5,423 bases of DNA from an uncultured Alistipes sp. (GTDB taxonomy: Bacteria; Bacteroidota; Bacteroidia; Bacteroidales; Rikenellaceae): positions 1 to 5,423 of the forward strand of contig CAAGKW010000314.1 of NCBI GenBank assembly GCA_900770585.1, read 5' to 3'. Both the position numbers and the translations under genes were made by a program. This document shows positions 1 to 5,423 of this stretch, in pieces. Numbering within the stretch: position 1 is the first letter of the stretch; each line of letters opens with the position of its first letter. The notes under the pieces are model-generated. The model worked only from the letters and a program-made list of their open reading frames with translations. It made no database searches and was not told the DNA's origin.

Positions 1-2020
1 TACCCTCGATCGACTCATAAGGCAGAGGTTGATCCAACGAACGATACAGCTCGCGACTGAGAATCGGGCGCAGGGTTTCGTTCACGATCGACGACTTGCC
101 ACTGCCACTCACACCCGTGACGCAGACAAACTTACCGAGCGGAAAACTCACCGTCACGTTCTTCAAGTTGTTACCCGTCGCACCGTGCAACGTGATCGAC
201 TCGCCACTACCCTTGCGCAGCTGTTCGGGCATCGGAATCGAGCGGCGACCCGTCAAGTAGTCGGCCGTCAGCGAGTCGCTCTGCTCCACCTCCTCGGGTG
301 TACCTGCCGCTACGATGTGACCGCCCTTCATTCCGGCACGCGGCCCCACATCGACCACATAGTCCGCCGAGCGGATCATCTCCTCATCGTGTTCGACAAC
401 GATCACCGAGTTGCCCGCATCGCGTAACTCTTTGAGCGATCGGATCAAACGGCGGTTATCACGTTGATGCAGACCAATACTCGGCTCGTCCAAGATATAG
501 AGCACATTGACCAACTGCGACCCGACCTGCGTTGCCAATCGGATACGCTGGCTCTCGCCACCCGACAGCGAACGCGACGCACGCGACAGCGACAGATAGC
601 CCAATCCGACATCGACCAAAAAGCCCGCACGCGAGCGCATCTCCTTCAATATTTCGTGAGCGATAGCACGCTCTTTATCAGTCAGTTCATTCTCAACCTG
701 CTCGGCCCACTCGGCAAATTCGGCAATGCTCATATCGCTCACCTCGGCGATATTTTTGCCTCCTACACGGAAATGCAGTGCCTCACTACGCAGTCGCGAG
801 CCACCACAAACACTGCACTTCTGACGCACCAGGAACTGTTCGCGCCACTTATTTCCACGACGCGTATCGTCATCGTCCAAACGGTTGATATACTCGGCAA
901 CGCCCTCCCACGCTATCATCTGGCGACCTACCGACGCGCCACAATCGACCGCCATAGGTTGCGGATCGCCATACAGCACCACATTCATCGCCTCCTCCGA
1001 CAGTGTGGAGATAGGATCATCCAACGTGAAATCGTAGCGATGACCCAGCGCTTCGAGCGTCGCAAAAAGCATATTTGCACGCGCCTTGCCTAACGGCTCG
1101 ATACCACCCTCGCGGATCGAACGGCCGGGATTGGGCACAATGCGCTCGATGTCGAACACAGCCTCATCACCCAAACCATTACAATGCGGGCAAGCGCCCT
1201 GCGGCGAGTTGAACGAGAAGGTATGCGGTGCAGGGTCGTTAAATGCCAAGCCCGTCGAGGGGCACATCAGATGACGGCTATAAAAACGCGAAGCATCTGT
1301 ATCATAATCATATACAGCCATTGTACCCTTGCCCTGACGCATTGTCTCTTTGAGGCTCGTCACCAGACGGTCGTGCGACGATTCGCCCACGATAAGTCGA
1401 TCGACAACCAGATCGATATGGTGGATCTTATAGCGGTCGAGTTTCATTCCCGCCGAGATATCGGTGATCTCGCCATCGATACGGGCATAGAGGTAGCCCT
1501 TCTTCTGGAACTGCTCGAACAATTCGCGATAGTGACCTTTGCGTCCCTGCACGACCGGAGCCAACAGAGCAATTTTGCGACCCGCAAAACCCTCTTCGAT
1601 CAGTTCGACAATACGATCATCTGTGTAGTGCACCATCTGCTCACCCGTCACGGGCGAGTAAGCACGCGAGGCACGAGCATACAATAGACGCAGAAAATCG
1701 TTAATCTCGGTAACCGTACCCACCGTCGAACGAGGGTTCTTGTTGGTGGTCTTCTGCTCGATGGCCACAACGGGACTCAGACCCGTAATCTTATCGACAT
1801 CAGGACGTTCCATATTGCCGATAAATTGGCGGGCATAGGTCGAGAGAGTCTCCATATAGCGACGCTGACCCTCGGCATAGATCGTGTCGAAAGCCAACGA
1901 CGACTTGCCCGATCCCGACAATCCCGTAACTACAACCAGGCGGTTGCGCGGGATCTCGACATCGACATTCTTCAAATTATGTACGCGGGCACCGAGCACC
2001 CGAATCTTATCATCTTCCAT
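1..2020 (-). CDS. uvrA: UvrA, excinuclease ABC subunit A (C-terminal part off the left edge)
   Basis: UvrA is the cytoplasmic damage-recognition ATPase of nucleotide excision repair; it forms a dimer and loads UvrB at lesions. About 673 N-terminal codons of the usual ~940 are present. Visible in order are: first Walker [10 protein letters not shown] (residues 33-41); the ATP-binding segment with [14 protein letters not shown]; a UvrB-binding-type region near 160-190 (KGHYRELF, then [10 protein letters not shown]); a zinc-module region with C253, C277 and C280; a second Cys pair CSVCGG (402-405); ABC signature [14 protein letters not shown] (485 on); Walker [14 protein letters not shown] with D511/E512; the switch segment VVEHD; and the second Walker [10 protein letters not shown] starting at 636. 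The start ATG (2018-2020) gives the normal N-terminus [18 protein letters not shown]. No Shine-Dalgarno sequence is evident, and an ATG at 2028-2030 is out of frame. It lies 15 nt after the stop of the small nuclease-like gene and is probably cotranscribed with it. The oddity is Thr256 where the classical zinc module has Cys. Confidence 0.98.
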   Translation of the reverse strand, partial: MEDDKIRVLGARVHNLKNVDVEIPRNRLVVVTGLSGSGKSSLAFDTIYAEGQRRYMETLSTYARQFIGNMERPDVDKITGLSPVVAIEQKTTNKNPRSTVGTVTEINDFLRLLYARASRAYSPVTGEQMVHYTDDRIVELIEEGFAGRKIALLAPVVQGRKGHYRELFEQFQKKGYLYARIDGEITDISAGMKLDRYKIHHIDLVVDRLIVGESSHDRLVTSLKETMRQGKGTMAVYDYDTDASRFYSRHLMCPSTGLAFNDPAPHTFSFNSPQGACPHCNGLGDEAVFDIERIVPNPGRSIREGGIEPLGKARANMLFATLEALGHRYDFTLDDPISTLSEEAMNVVLYGDPQPMAVDCGASVGRQMIAWEGVAEYINRLDDDDTRRGNKWREQFLVRQKCSVCGGSRLRSEALHFRVGGKNIAEVSDMSIAEFAEWAEQVENELTDKERAIAHEILKEMRSRAGFLVDVGLGYLSLSRASRSLSGGESQRIRLATQVGSQLVNVLYILDEPSIGLHQRDNRRLIRSLKELRDAGNSVIVVEHDEEMIRSADYVVDVGPRAGMKGGHIVAAGTPEEVEQSDSLTADYLTGRRSIPMPEQLRKGSGESITLHGATGNNLKNVTVSFPLGKFVCVTGVSGSGKSSIVNETLRPILSRELYRSLDQPLPYESIEG

Positions 2021-2035
2021 CGTCGTTCATTTTAT

Positions 2036-2488
2036 TTATTTGGCACGTAGGTCGGGCAGGCGTTTCATCGGTCGATAGCCCTCGGCTGTACGTTCCCAGC
2101 CTTGCAGTCGCACGCCGTTGGTCAGCAGCACATAACGTGCCCCAACTACCGCATTGTAGCGCATCGCCTGATCGCGCACCGAAGAGTCCAATTCGACAGT
2201 CGGCTCCTTGCACTCCGCCAGCAAAATGGGCTCGCCAGCGTTGCCACAAACAACCACATCGGCTCTCTGCGGTTGACCATTGACGCACACCGCATACTCC
2301 TGACACACAGAGTGTAAAGCCACGCCGCACTCGTGCGTAAGATAGGCTATCAGATGACGGCGCACCCACTCTTCGGGCGTCAGCACCAGCCACTTTCGAC
2401 GCAGTTCGTCCCACACCATAGTCTGCCCCTCGCGCTCGGTCAAACGCGGGTAGCAAGGCGGAAAAATGAGTTTCGTGCGGTCGTTCAT
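2036..2488 (-). CDS. Stand-alone HsdR N-terminal-domain protein, PD-(D/E)xK nuclease-like
   Basis: A 150-residue protein matching the family of small Bacteroidetes proteins named after the N-terminal nuclease domain of type I restriction subunit HsdR. The helicase and translocase parts of real HsdR are absent. The expected family pattern is visible: N-terminal [10 protein letters not shown], then [15 protein letters not shown] (37-50), then a PD-(D/E)xK-type core with E64, R75-A-D77-VVV, and ILLAECK (E92, K94), then DQAMRYN (106-112) and a closing strand YVLLTNG. A metal-dependent DNA-cleaving fold is inferred from D77/E92/K94; the biological role of these short proteins is not known to me. 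The start ATG at 2488 is the first in frame, since a TGA lies four codons upstream, and it fits the family N-terminus. The gene precedes uvrA by 15 nt on the same strand, with no terminator between them. No methylase or specificity subunit is nearby, so this is not a complete restriction system. Confidence 0.88.
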   Translation of the reverse strand: MNDRTKLIFPPCYPRLTEREGQTMVWDELRRKWLVLTPEEWVRRHLIAYLTHECGVALHSVCQEYAVCVNGQPQRADVVVCGNAGEPILLAECKEPTVELDSSVRDQAMRYNAVVGARYVLLTNGVRLQGWERTAEGYRPMKRLPDLRAK

Positions 2489-2519
2489 TGCGCTGTTTCA
2501 AAAAAATTACGTACCTTTA
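2488..2519 (+). promoter_or_regulatory. Bacteroidetes-type promoter for the GH2-like gene
   Basis: TTG at 2488-2490, a 21-nt spacer, then TACCTTTA at 2512-2519. This matches the Bacteroidetes primary sigma consensus (TTTG near -33, TAnnTTTG near -7) except for the last base of the -7 element. Transcription would be expected to start a few bases downstream, around 2524-2528. That leaves about 30 nt of leader before the ATG at 2558. The -33 element overlaps the start codon of the divergent nuclease-like gene. Confidence 0.7.
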
Positions 2520-2535
2520 CCAACTGAATGACAAA
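2502..2535 (-). promoter_or_regulatory. Possible promoter for the nuclease-like gene and uvrA
   Basis: On the minus strand, TTTG (2532-2535) is followed after 22 nt by TAATTTTT (2502-2509), a seven-of-eight match to the TAnnTTTG element. It lies 13 nt upstream of the ATG at 2488. The match falls in a run of A/T bases, so chance similarity is quite possible. It would overlap the plus-strand promoter almost completely. Confidence 0.3.
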
Positions 2536-2557
2536 GTTAATCAATAATTGCGAAAAG

Positions 2558-4342
2558 ATGAATATCCGAAGATATATTTCGTTACTGCTTTTGGCAGCTT
2601 TTTCGACCGCCACCGCCCAAGAGTGGCAAAATCCAACCGTTATGGCCGAGGGCAAAGAGCCTGCACGCTGCCCAATCATCAGCTACGCCTCGCGAAATGA
2701 GGCACTGCTCGGTGGACTGGACCGCTCGCGCTACTTCCAGCCAATGCCTGCGAATGGCGAGTGGCAAACCTCAACGCTCGGCGGCGACAAACTCTACTCG
2801 ACCCACTTTGCTATGCCCTTTGCGTGGATCGACCGCGAGGTATTCCTGCACATCGAGGGCGTAGGATCGTCGTATGCTGTGGAGCTGAACGGCGAGCGCG
2901 TGGCGTATAGTCAAGATGGTCGCACACCTGCCGAATTTGATATTACGAAGTATTGCAAAGAGGGTCGCAACTCATTCACTATCCGCACGTTGGGTGACGC
3001 AGCAGCTGACGCTATCAAGCACTCGGAGCAGCCCTCGTCGGCACCCTACGTCTATGTTGTTGCGCAGCCACGTGTGCGCGTTCGCGACATCGTGATCGAC
3101 ACTCGCGACGACCACGGCAGTGGTCTGTTTGCAATGGGCGTGATTCTCAAAAGCCACCTGCTCAATCCGAAAGATTACCGAATTCACTACGAGTTGCTCG
3201 ATCCCGCAGGCAAGGTCGTGAGCTACGGACACCGCGATCTCAAACTCGATATGCAACGTGAGGATACCGTTCGTTTCCTGGATAACATTTCGAACGTTAT
3301 GGCGTGGAGCCACGAGGCACCATATCTATATACGGCCGTGATCAAGACACAATACGAGGGTCGTTTTGGCGAGTATCTGGTTCTGCCCGTCGGTTTCCGT
3401 TCGCTCAGTTTCAAGGAAGGCAAGATGAGCGTCAATGAGGTGCCCGTCGAGTTGCACGCCACCGAGTTCGCTATGACCTCGGATATTGCAACTACTACCG
3501 AGCAGTTGCGCGCACTCCGCAAGCAGGGCTACAACGCGCTGAAAATCAAAGGTGGTCCGCAGCTCGATGCGCTCTACGAGTTGTGCGACCGTTTGGGTTT
3601 CTATGTTATAAATCAAGCTGATGTCAACACCTCGCGCCACAGCTCGTCGCGTCGTGTCGGAGGTAATCCGTCGAACGATCCGCAGTGGGAGGCGGCTTAT
3701 GTCGATCGTGCCGTGGGTATGTATCACGCCTCGAAGAACCACCCCTCGGTTGTCGCTTTCTCGATTGCCGAGGAGTCGTCGAATGGATACTGTCTGTATG
3801 AGAGTTATCTGGCAATGAAGCGTTTGGAGCAGGTGCGCCCCGTGCTCTACCCTGCTGCCGCCGGCGAGTGGAATAGCGACCGACTGGATTATATGACTAC
3901 GCCCGCTCCTGCGCTTGCACAGTCGAGCGTTACGGTGCGTCAGCTGGACAAGACCGAGTTTTTGATTTCGAATGGTAGCGAGTTGGCCCCCATTGATGGC
4001 GTGGCTTGTTACACCGTTCGCGTTGGTCGCTCGGTGGTTGCCGAGGGCGAGGTGAAGATGATGTTGGCAGCAGGATCGTCGCGCACGCTGACCGTGCCTA
4101 TTGACAAGGTCAAAGACGGCAAGTCGTACTCGATCGAAGTGCGCTTGGAGCAGCCCGATCCGCAATATATCTATGTTCATCACGTCGAGGACACCACGCC
4201 TCAACCCGAACAGACCCGCGTGGGCAAGGTGATCACCACCGTGCGTGAGTTCTTCCGCTACACGCCCGAGGCTGAGGCGGCTCCGCGCAAGGTACTCGCC
4301 ACCGCGACTTTCGATGGTGCAAAACCGAAAGCGAAGAAATAG
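2558..4342 (+). CDS. Secreted LacZ-like GH2 family protein, shortened and probably catalytically inactive
   Basis: A 594-residue relative of LacZ-type beta-galactosidases (glycoside hydrolase family 2), which are normally about 1,000 residues. A signal peptide spans 1-20, with a short basic n-region (MNIRR), a Leu-rich core and ATA before Q21; no lipobox Cys is seen, so a periplasmic or secreted protein is likely. Mature sequence starts with the GH2-typical EWQNPTVMAEGKEPAR, followed by a sugar-binding jelly-roll (about 65-180, with VELNGERVAYSQDGRTPAEFDIT), an Ig-like domain (about 180-283), and part of the TIM barrel (about 286-447). That part includes ELCDRLGFYV and FSIAEESSNGY, whose E406 aligns with the LacZ acid/base Glu461. 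After GEWNSDRLDYM the sequence passes directly into a LacZ domain-4-like segment (about 456-535). The nucleophile region (CEYAHAMGN in LacZ) and the large terminal domain are absent. The Lys/Pro-rich tail ends in AKPKAKK. I chose ATG 2558 over in-frame ATG 2528 because 2528 adds ten residues before the signal peptide and lies at the predicted transcription start. Codon use matches uvrA. GH2 homology is secure; the substrate is unknown and inactivity is inferred. Confidence 0.88.
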   Translation: MNIRRYISLLLLAAFSTATAQEWQNPTVMAEGKEPARCPIISYASRNEALLGGLDRSRYFQPMPANGEWQTSTLGGDKLYSTHFAMPFAWIDREVFLHIEGVGSSYAVELNGERVAYSQDGRTPAEFDITKYCKEGRNSFTIRTLGDAAADAIKHSEQPSSAPYVYVVAQPRVRVRDIVIDTRDDHGSGLFAMGVILKSHLLNPKDYRIHYELLDPAGKVVSYGHRDLKLDMQREDTVRFLDNISNVMAWSHEAPYLYTAVIKTQYEGRFGEYLVLPVGFRSLSFKEGKMSVNEVPVELHATEFAMTSDIATTTEQLRALRKQGYNALKIKGGPQLDALYELCDRLGFYVINQADVNTSRHSSSRRVGGNPSNDPQWEAAYVDRAVGMYHASKNHPSVVAFSIAEESSNGYCLYESYLAMKRLEQVRPVLYPAAAGEWNSDRLDYMTTPAPALAQSSVTVRQLDKTEFLISNGSELAPIDGVACYTVRVGRSVVAEGEVKMMLAAGSSRTLTVPIDKVKDGKSYSIEVRLEQPDPQYIYVHHVEDTTPQPEQTRVGKVITTVREFFRYTPEAEAAPRKVLATATFDGAKPKAKK

Positions 4343-4366
4343 TATTCCTAATATATATTAAATCAA

Positions 4367-4400
4367 CCGCGCGACTTCCCGATTTTGAGAGGTCGCGCGG
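4367..4400. terminator. GC-rich hairpin, probable terminator of the GH2-like gene
   Basis: CCGCGCGAC (4367-4375) pairs perfectly with GTCGCGCGG (4392-4400). Three further pairs including one G-U extend the stem to 12 bp around a 10-nt loop. It lies 24 nt after the GH2-like stop codon and is followed by ATTTCCTATT, a loose T-rich tail. On the minus strand it is followed by TTGATTTAAT, so it could also stop leftward transcription. Confidence 0.7.
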
Positions 4401-4446
4401 ATTTCCTATTGTAAAGTTACAAAATTATAGAAACACCTGCAAAAAG

Positions 4447-4477
4447 TTTGGGAAAATAGGGGCGATCCGCTCCCAAA
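4447..4477. repeat. Short inverted repeat in the convergent intergenic region
   Basis: TTTGGGA (4447-4453) and TCCCAAA (4471-4477) form a 7-bp perfect stem with a 17-nt loop. It lies between the two stronger hairpins and has no clear T-tract or adjacent gene start. The function is unknown and it may be chance. Confidence 0.3.
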
Positions 4478-4488
4478 GAGAGGCAAGA

Positions 4489-4519
4489 AAGTGGTCTAAC
4501 CCAACTAATTAGACCACTT
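4489..4519 (-). terminator. Hairpin downstream of the immunity-like gene, probable terminator
   Basis: AAGTGGTCTAA (4489-4499) is perfectly complementary to TTAGACCACTT (4509-4519), giving an 11-bp stem with a 9-nt loop. It begins 12 nt beyond the stop codon of the minus-strand gene ending at 4532. In that direction the stem is followed by the pyrimidine-rich TCTTGCCTCTCTTT. The T-run is imperfect, so termination strength is uncertain. Confidence 0.6.
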
Positions 4520-4531
4520 CTAAATCAGAGG

Positions 4532-5200
4532 CTATTCGCTTAGGATTAGTTTACACGGCCACTCATTGAATCCAATGCCCGTAATGCCTTCTTGTTCTAA
4601 TCGATTTTTCAAGCGTTCAGACACGAATATGTCGGTTGTAAATGGAAGATGAAACATATCTAATTCCGGATTGAATAAATTTGTCAGAACGATATCTCTA
4701 AGTTTTATGAATGGACCATATTGATGATCAGGTTGCGCTCGCCATTTTTTGACATCATCATAGGAATTAATATCCACATATATATAATCATCATCAAATG
4801 GAGAATCTTTGTAAGCAAATGTACTTCTCTTAAAATCGATCCAATGATAATAGTACCAATCAAACCTCATCAGTTTCAACAGATAATACCATTTGAAGTT
4901 AGATATATCTTTTCGCTCTGCAATCTTAATGTTGTAATATTGTGCACATAAATTATATTCGCTTAGAATATCTTTTAAGCGTCTGCTAATATAAATATAC
5001 CCCTCATTATAAAAATCAAGGTATTTGGATCTATACGCTAACTTGAAGCAATTTGCATTCTTTGGCAATGCCTTTTCAATTTCCGCAATCTGTTGTTCGG
5101 TATCCCATTTAAGGAAATTGGGGTGAAACATAACATAATCCAAAACAGACTCTAATGCAATAAACTCTGCATCGCGTATTGTATAAAATCTCTTATTCAT
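4532..5200 (-). CDS. Imm11/Imm43-like putative immunity protein, orphan
   Basis: A 222-residue soluble protein without a signal peptide or convincing membrane segment. The C-terminal part has the arrangement seen in Imm11/Imm43-type (DUF1629-related) immunity proteins of polymorphic toxin systems: YGPFIKLRDIVL (161-172), a spacer, DIFVSERLKNRLEQEGITG (190-208), then IGF. An earlier SRRLKDILSEYNL (72-84) matches the mid-protein segment of the same superfamily. The middle is very aromatic (KWYYLL 103-108, DWYYYHW 114-120). Such proteins neutralise a specific secreted or contact-delivered toxin in the cytoplasm; that role is inferred from resemblance only. The start ATG at 5200 has an AGGA seven nt upstream. 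The gene is visibly richer in A/T and in AAT, AAA, TAT and TTA/ATA-type codons than its neighbours, which suggests horizontal acquisition. No toxin gene is adjacent on either side. The thioesterase gene ends 69 nt upstream on the same strand. Coding status is near certain; the family call is moderate. Confidence 0.78.
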   Translation of the reverse strand: MNKRFYTIRDAEFIALESVLDYVMFHPNFLKWDTEQQIAEIEKALPKNANCFKLAYRSKYLDFYNEGYIYISRRLKDILSEYNLCAQYYNIKIAERKDISNFKWYYLLKLMRFDWYYYHWIDFKRSTFAYKDSPFDDDYIYVDINSYDDVKKWRAQPDHQYGPFIKLRDIVLTNLFNPELDMFHLPFTTDIFVSERLKNRLEQEGITGIGFNEWPCKLILSE

Positions 5201-5207
5201 TATTACA

Positions 5208-5211
5208 TCCT
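5208..5211 (-). promoter_or_regulatory. Ribosome binding site of the immunity-like gene
   Basis: AGGA on the minus strand lies 7 nt before the ATG at 5200, a conventional Shine-Dalgarno spacing, and supports this start. The other visible starts in the window (2020, 2488, 2558) have no comparable motif. The 69 nt upstream of the gene show no clear TTTG/TAnnTTTG promoter. Confidence 0.55.
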
Positions 5212-5269
5212 ATTTAATAATTGTTAGTTGCACTTTTTGTCTGCGGCATATTTTTCGAGATACTTACTC

Positions 5270-5423
5270 TTACTCCTCCAACTCAAAGTTGCGGAAATGG
5301 AACTCCTCGCGCGCCTTCTGCTCCGAAAAACAATAGTAGGTGATATCGGCCGACGAGCAGACCTCGCCACCACACGACAGCGTCGCCTCCATCATCACGA
5401 AACTACGCTTGCGATCGACAATA
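5270..5423 (-). CDS. Hotdog-fold (PaaI/acyl-CoA thioesterase-like) protein, C-terminal end only
   Basis: The last 50 codons of a minus-strand gene whose start lies beyond the right edge, ending with TAA at 5270-5272. The fragment reads IVDRKRSFVMMEATLSCGGE, then VCSSADITYYCFSEQKAREE, then FHFRNFELEE. This fits the end of a hotdog-fold thioesterase: a beta-strand (SFVMMEATLS), a GEVC turn, a last long strand (ADITYYCF) and a trailing helix with EKAREEF-like sequence common in Bacteroidetes members. These enzymes hydrolyse acyl-CoA or related thioesters in the cytoplasm. Catalytic residues are in the missing part, so neither activity nor substrate can be judged. Codon use (TCG, CGC, CTG) matches uvrA, in contrast with the next gene downstream. 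Confidence 0.72.
   Translation of the reverse strand, partial: IVDRKRSFVMMEATLSCGGEVCSSADITYYCFSEQKAREEFHFRNFELEE

Noticed and set aside
464..1093. Long open frame on the plus strand (209 codons), with similar ones at 29-427, 1184-1687 and 1826-2050.
   Set aside because: They run antisense to uvrA, which is unmistakable on the minus strand. Their translations are rich in Arg, His, Thr and Gln as expected of a reverse-complement shadow and resemble no family.
2036..2488. The idea that this is part of a type I restriction-modification locus.
   Set aside because: Only the HsdR-N-like nuclease domain is present, complete as a 150-residue protein, with no helicase part and no hsdM or hsdS next to it.
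2010..2501. A 163-codon minus-strand frame overlapping the nuclease-like gene.
   Set aside because: It is out of frame with the 2036-2488 gene, which carries the family motifs. The alternative translation is Arg/Gly/Cys-rich and matches nothing.
2528..2557. In-frame upstream ATG giving a ten-residue longer GH2-like protein.
   Set aside because: It would lie at the predicted transcription start and put MTKLINNCEK in front of a complete signal peptide. The ATG at 2558 gives a standard n-region and a usable leader.
3326..4204. A 292-codon open frame on the minus strand opposite the GH2-like gene.
   Set aside because: The plus strand has clear GH2 homology throughout this interval. The antisense translation is low-quality shadow sequence without recognisable motifs.
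4349..4360. Perfect 12-bp palindrome TAATATATATTA just after the GH2-like stop.
   Set aside because: It is a simple alternating A/T run in an AT-rich spacer. Such palindromes arise easily by chance and no promoter or operator context supports a site.
4721..4951. Plus-strand 76-codon open frame inside the immunity-like gene.
   Set aside because: It is antisense to a coherent 222-codon gene, is isoleucine-rich from AT-rich sequence, and has no ribosome site or recognisable domain.

Overview
The window looks like a chromosomal segment from a member of the Bacteroidales. The evidence is a canonical Bacteroidetes-type promoter (TTG, 21 nt, TACCTTTA), start codons mostly without Shine-Dalgarno sequences, and protein sequences that read like Bacteroidales versions of their families. 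The heavy use of TCG serine and CGT/CGC arginine codons suggests a moderately GC-rich genus such as Alistipes or a relative. The genus is inference only.

Layout. From 1 to 2488 the minus strand carries a two-gene unit. A small stand-alone HsdR-N-type PD-(D/E)xK nuclease-like protein (2036-2488) is followed after 15 nt by uvrA (2020 down to the left edge, with the C-terminal third outside the window). A 69-nt intergenic region (2489-2557) separates it from a divergent plus-strand gene (2558-4342). That gene encodes a secreted LacZ-like glycoside hydrolase family 2 protein. It keeps the signal peptide, the N-terminal domains and the first part of the catalytic barrel, but lacks the part of the barrel with the nucleophile and also the large C-terminal domain. 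A 189-bp intergenic stretch (4343-4531) holds three inverted repeats, two of them probable terminators. On the minus strand there follow an AT-rich, tyrosine-rich gene (4532-5200) resembling Imm11/Imm43-type immunity proteins and the 3' end of a hotdog-fold thioesterase gene (5270 to the right edge).

How the genes relate. uvrA and the small nuclease-like gene probably share a transcript and so may share a DNA-repair or DNA-processing context. The GH2-like gene is a separate monocistronic unit with its own promoter and terminator. The immunity-like gene has no toxin partner in view. Its base composition differs from all its neighbours, and it sits between a housekeeping-type thioesterase gene and a terminator hairpin, which suggests an acquired orphan immunity gene.

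The most notable observations are the GH2 pseudoenzyme and the orphan immunity gene. The zinc-ligand substitution in UvrA and the nuclease-uvrA pairing are secondary.
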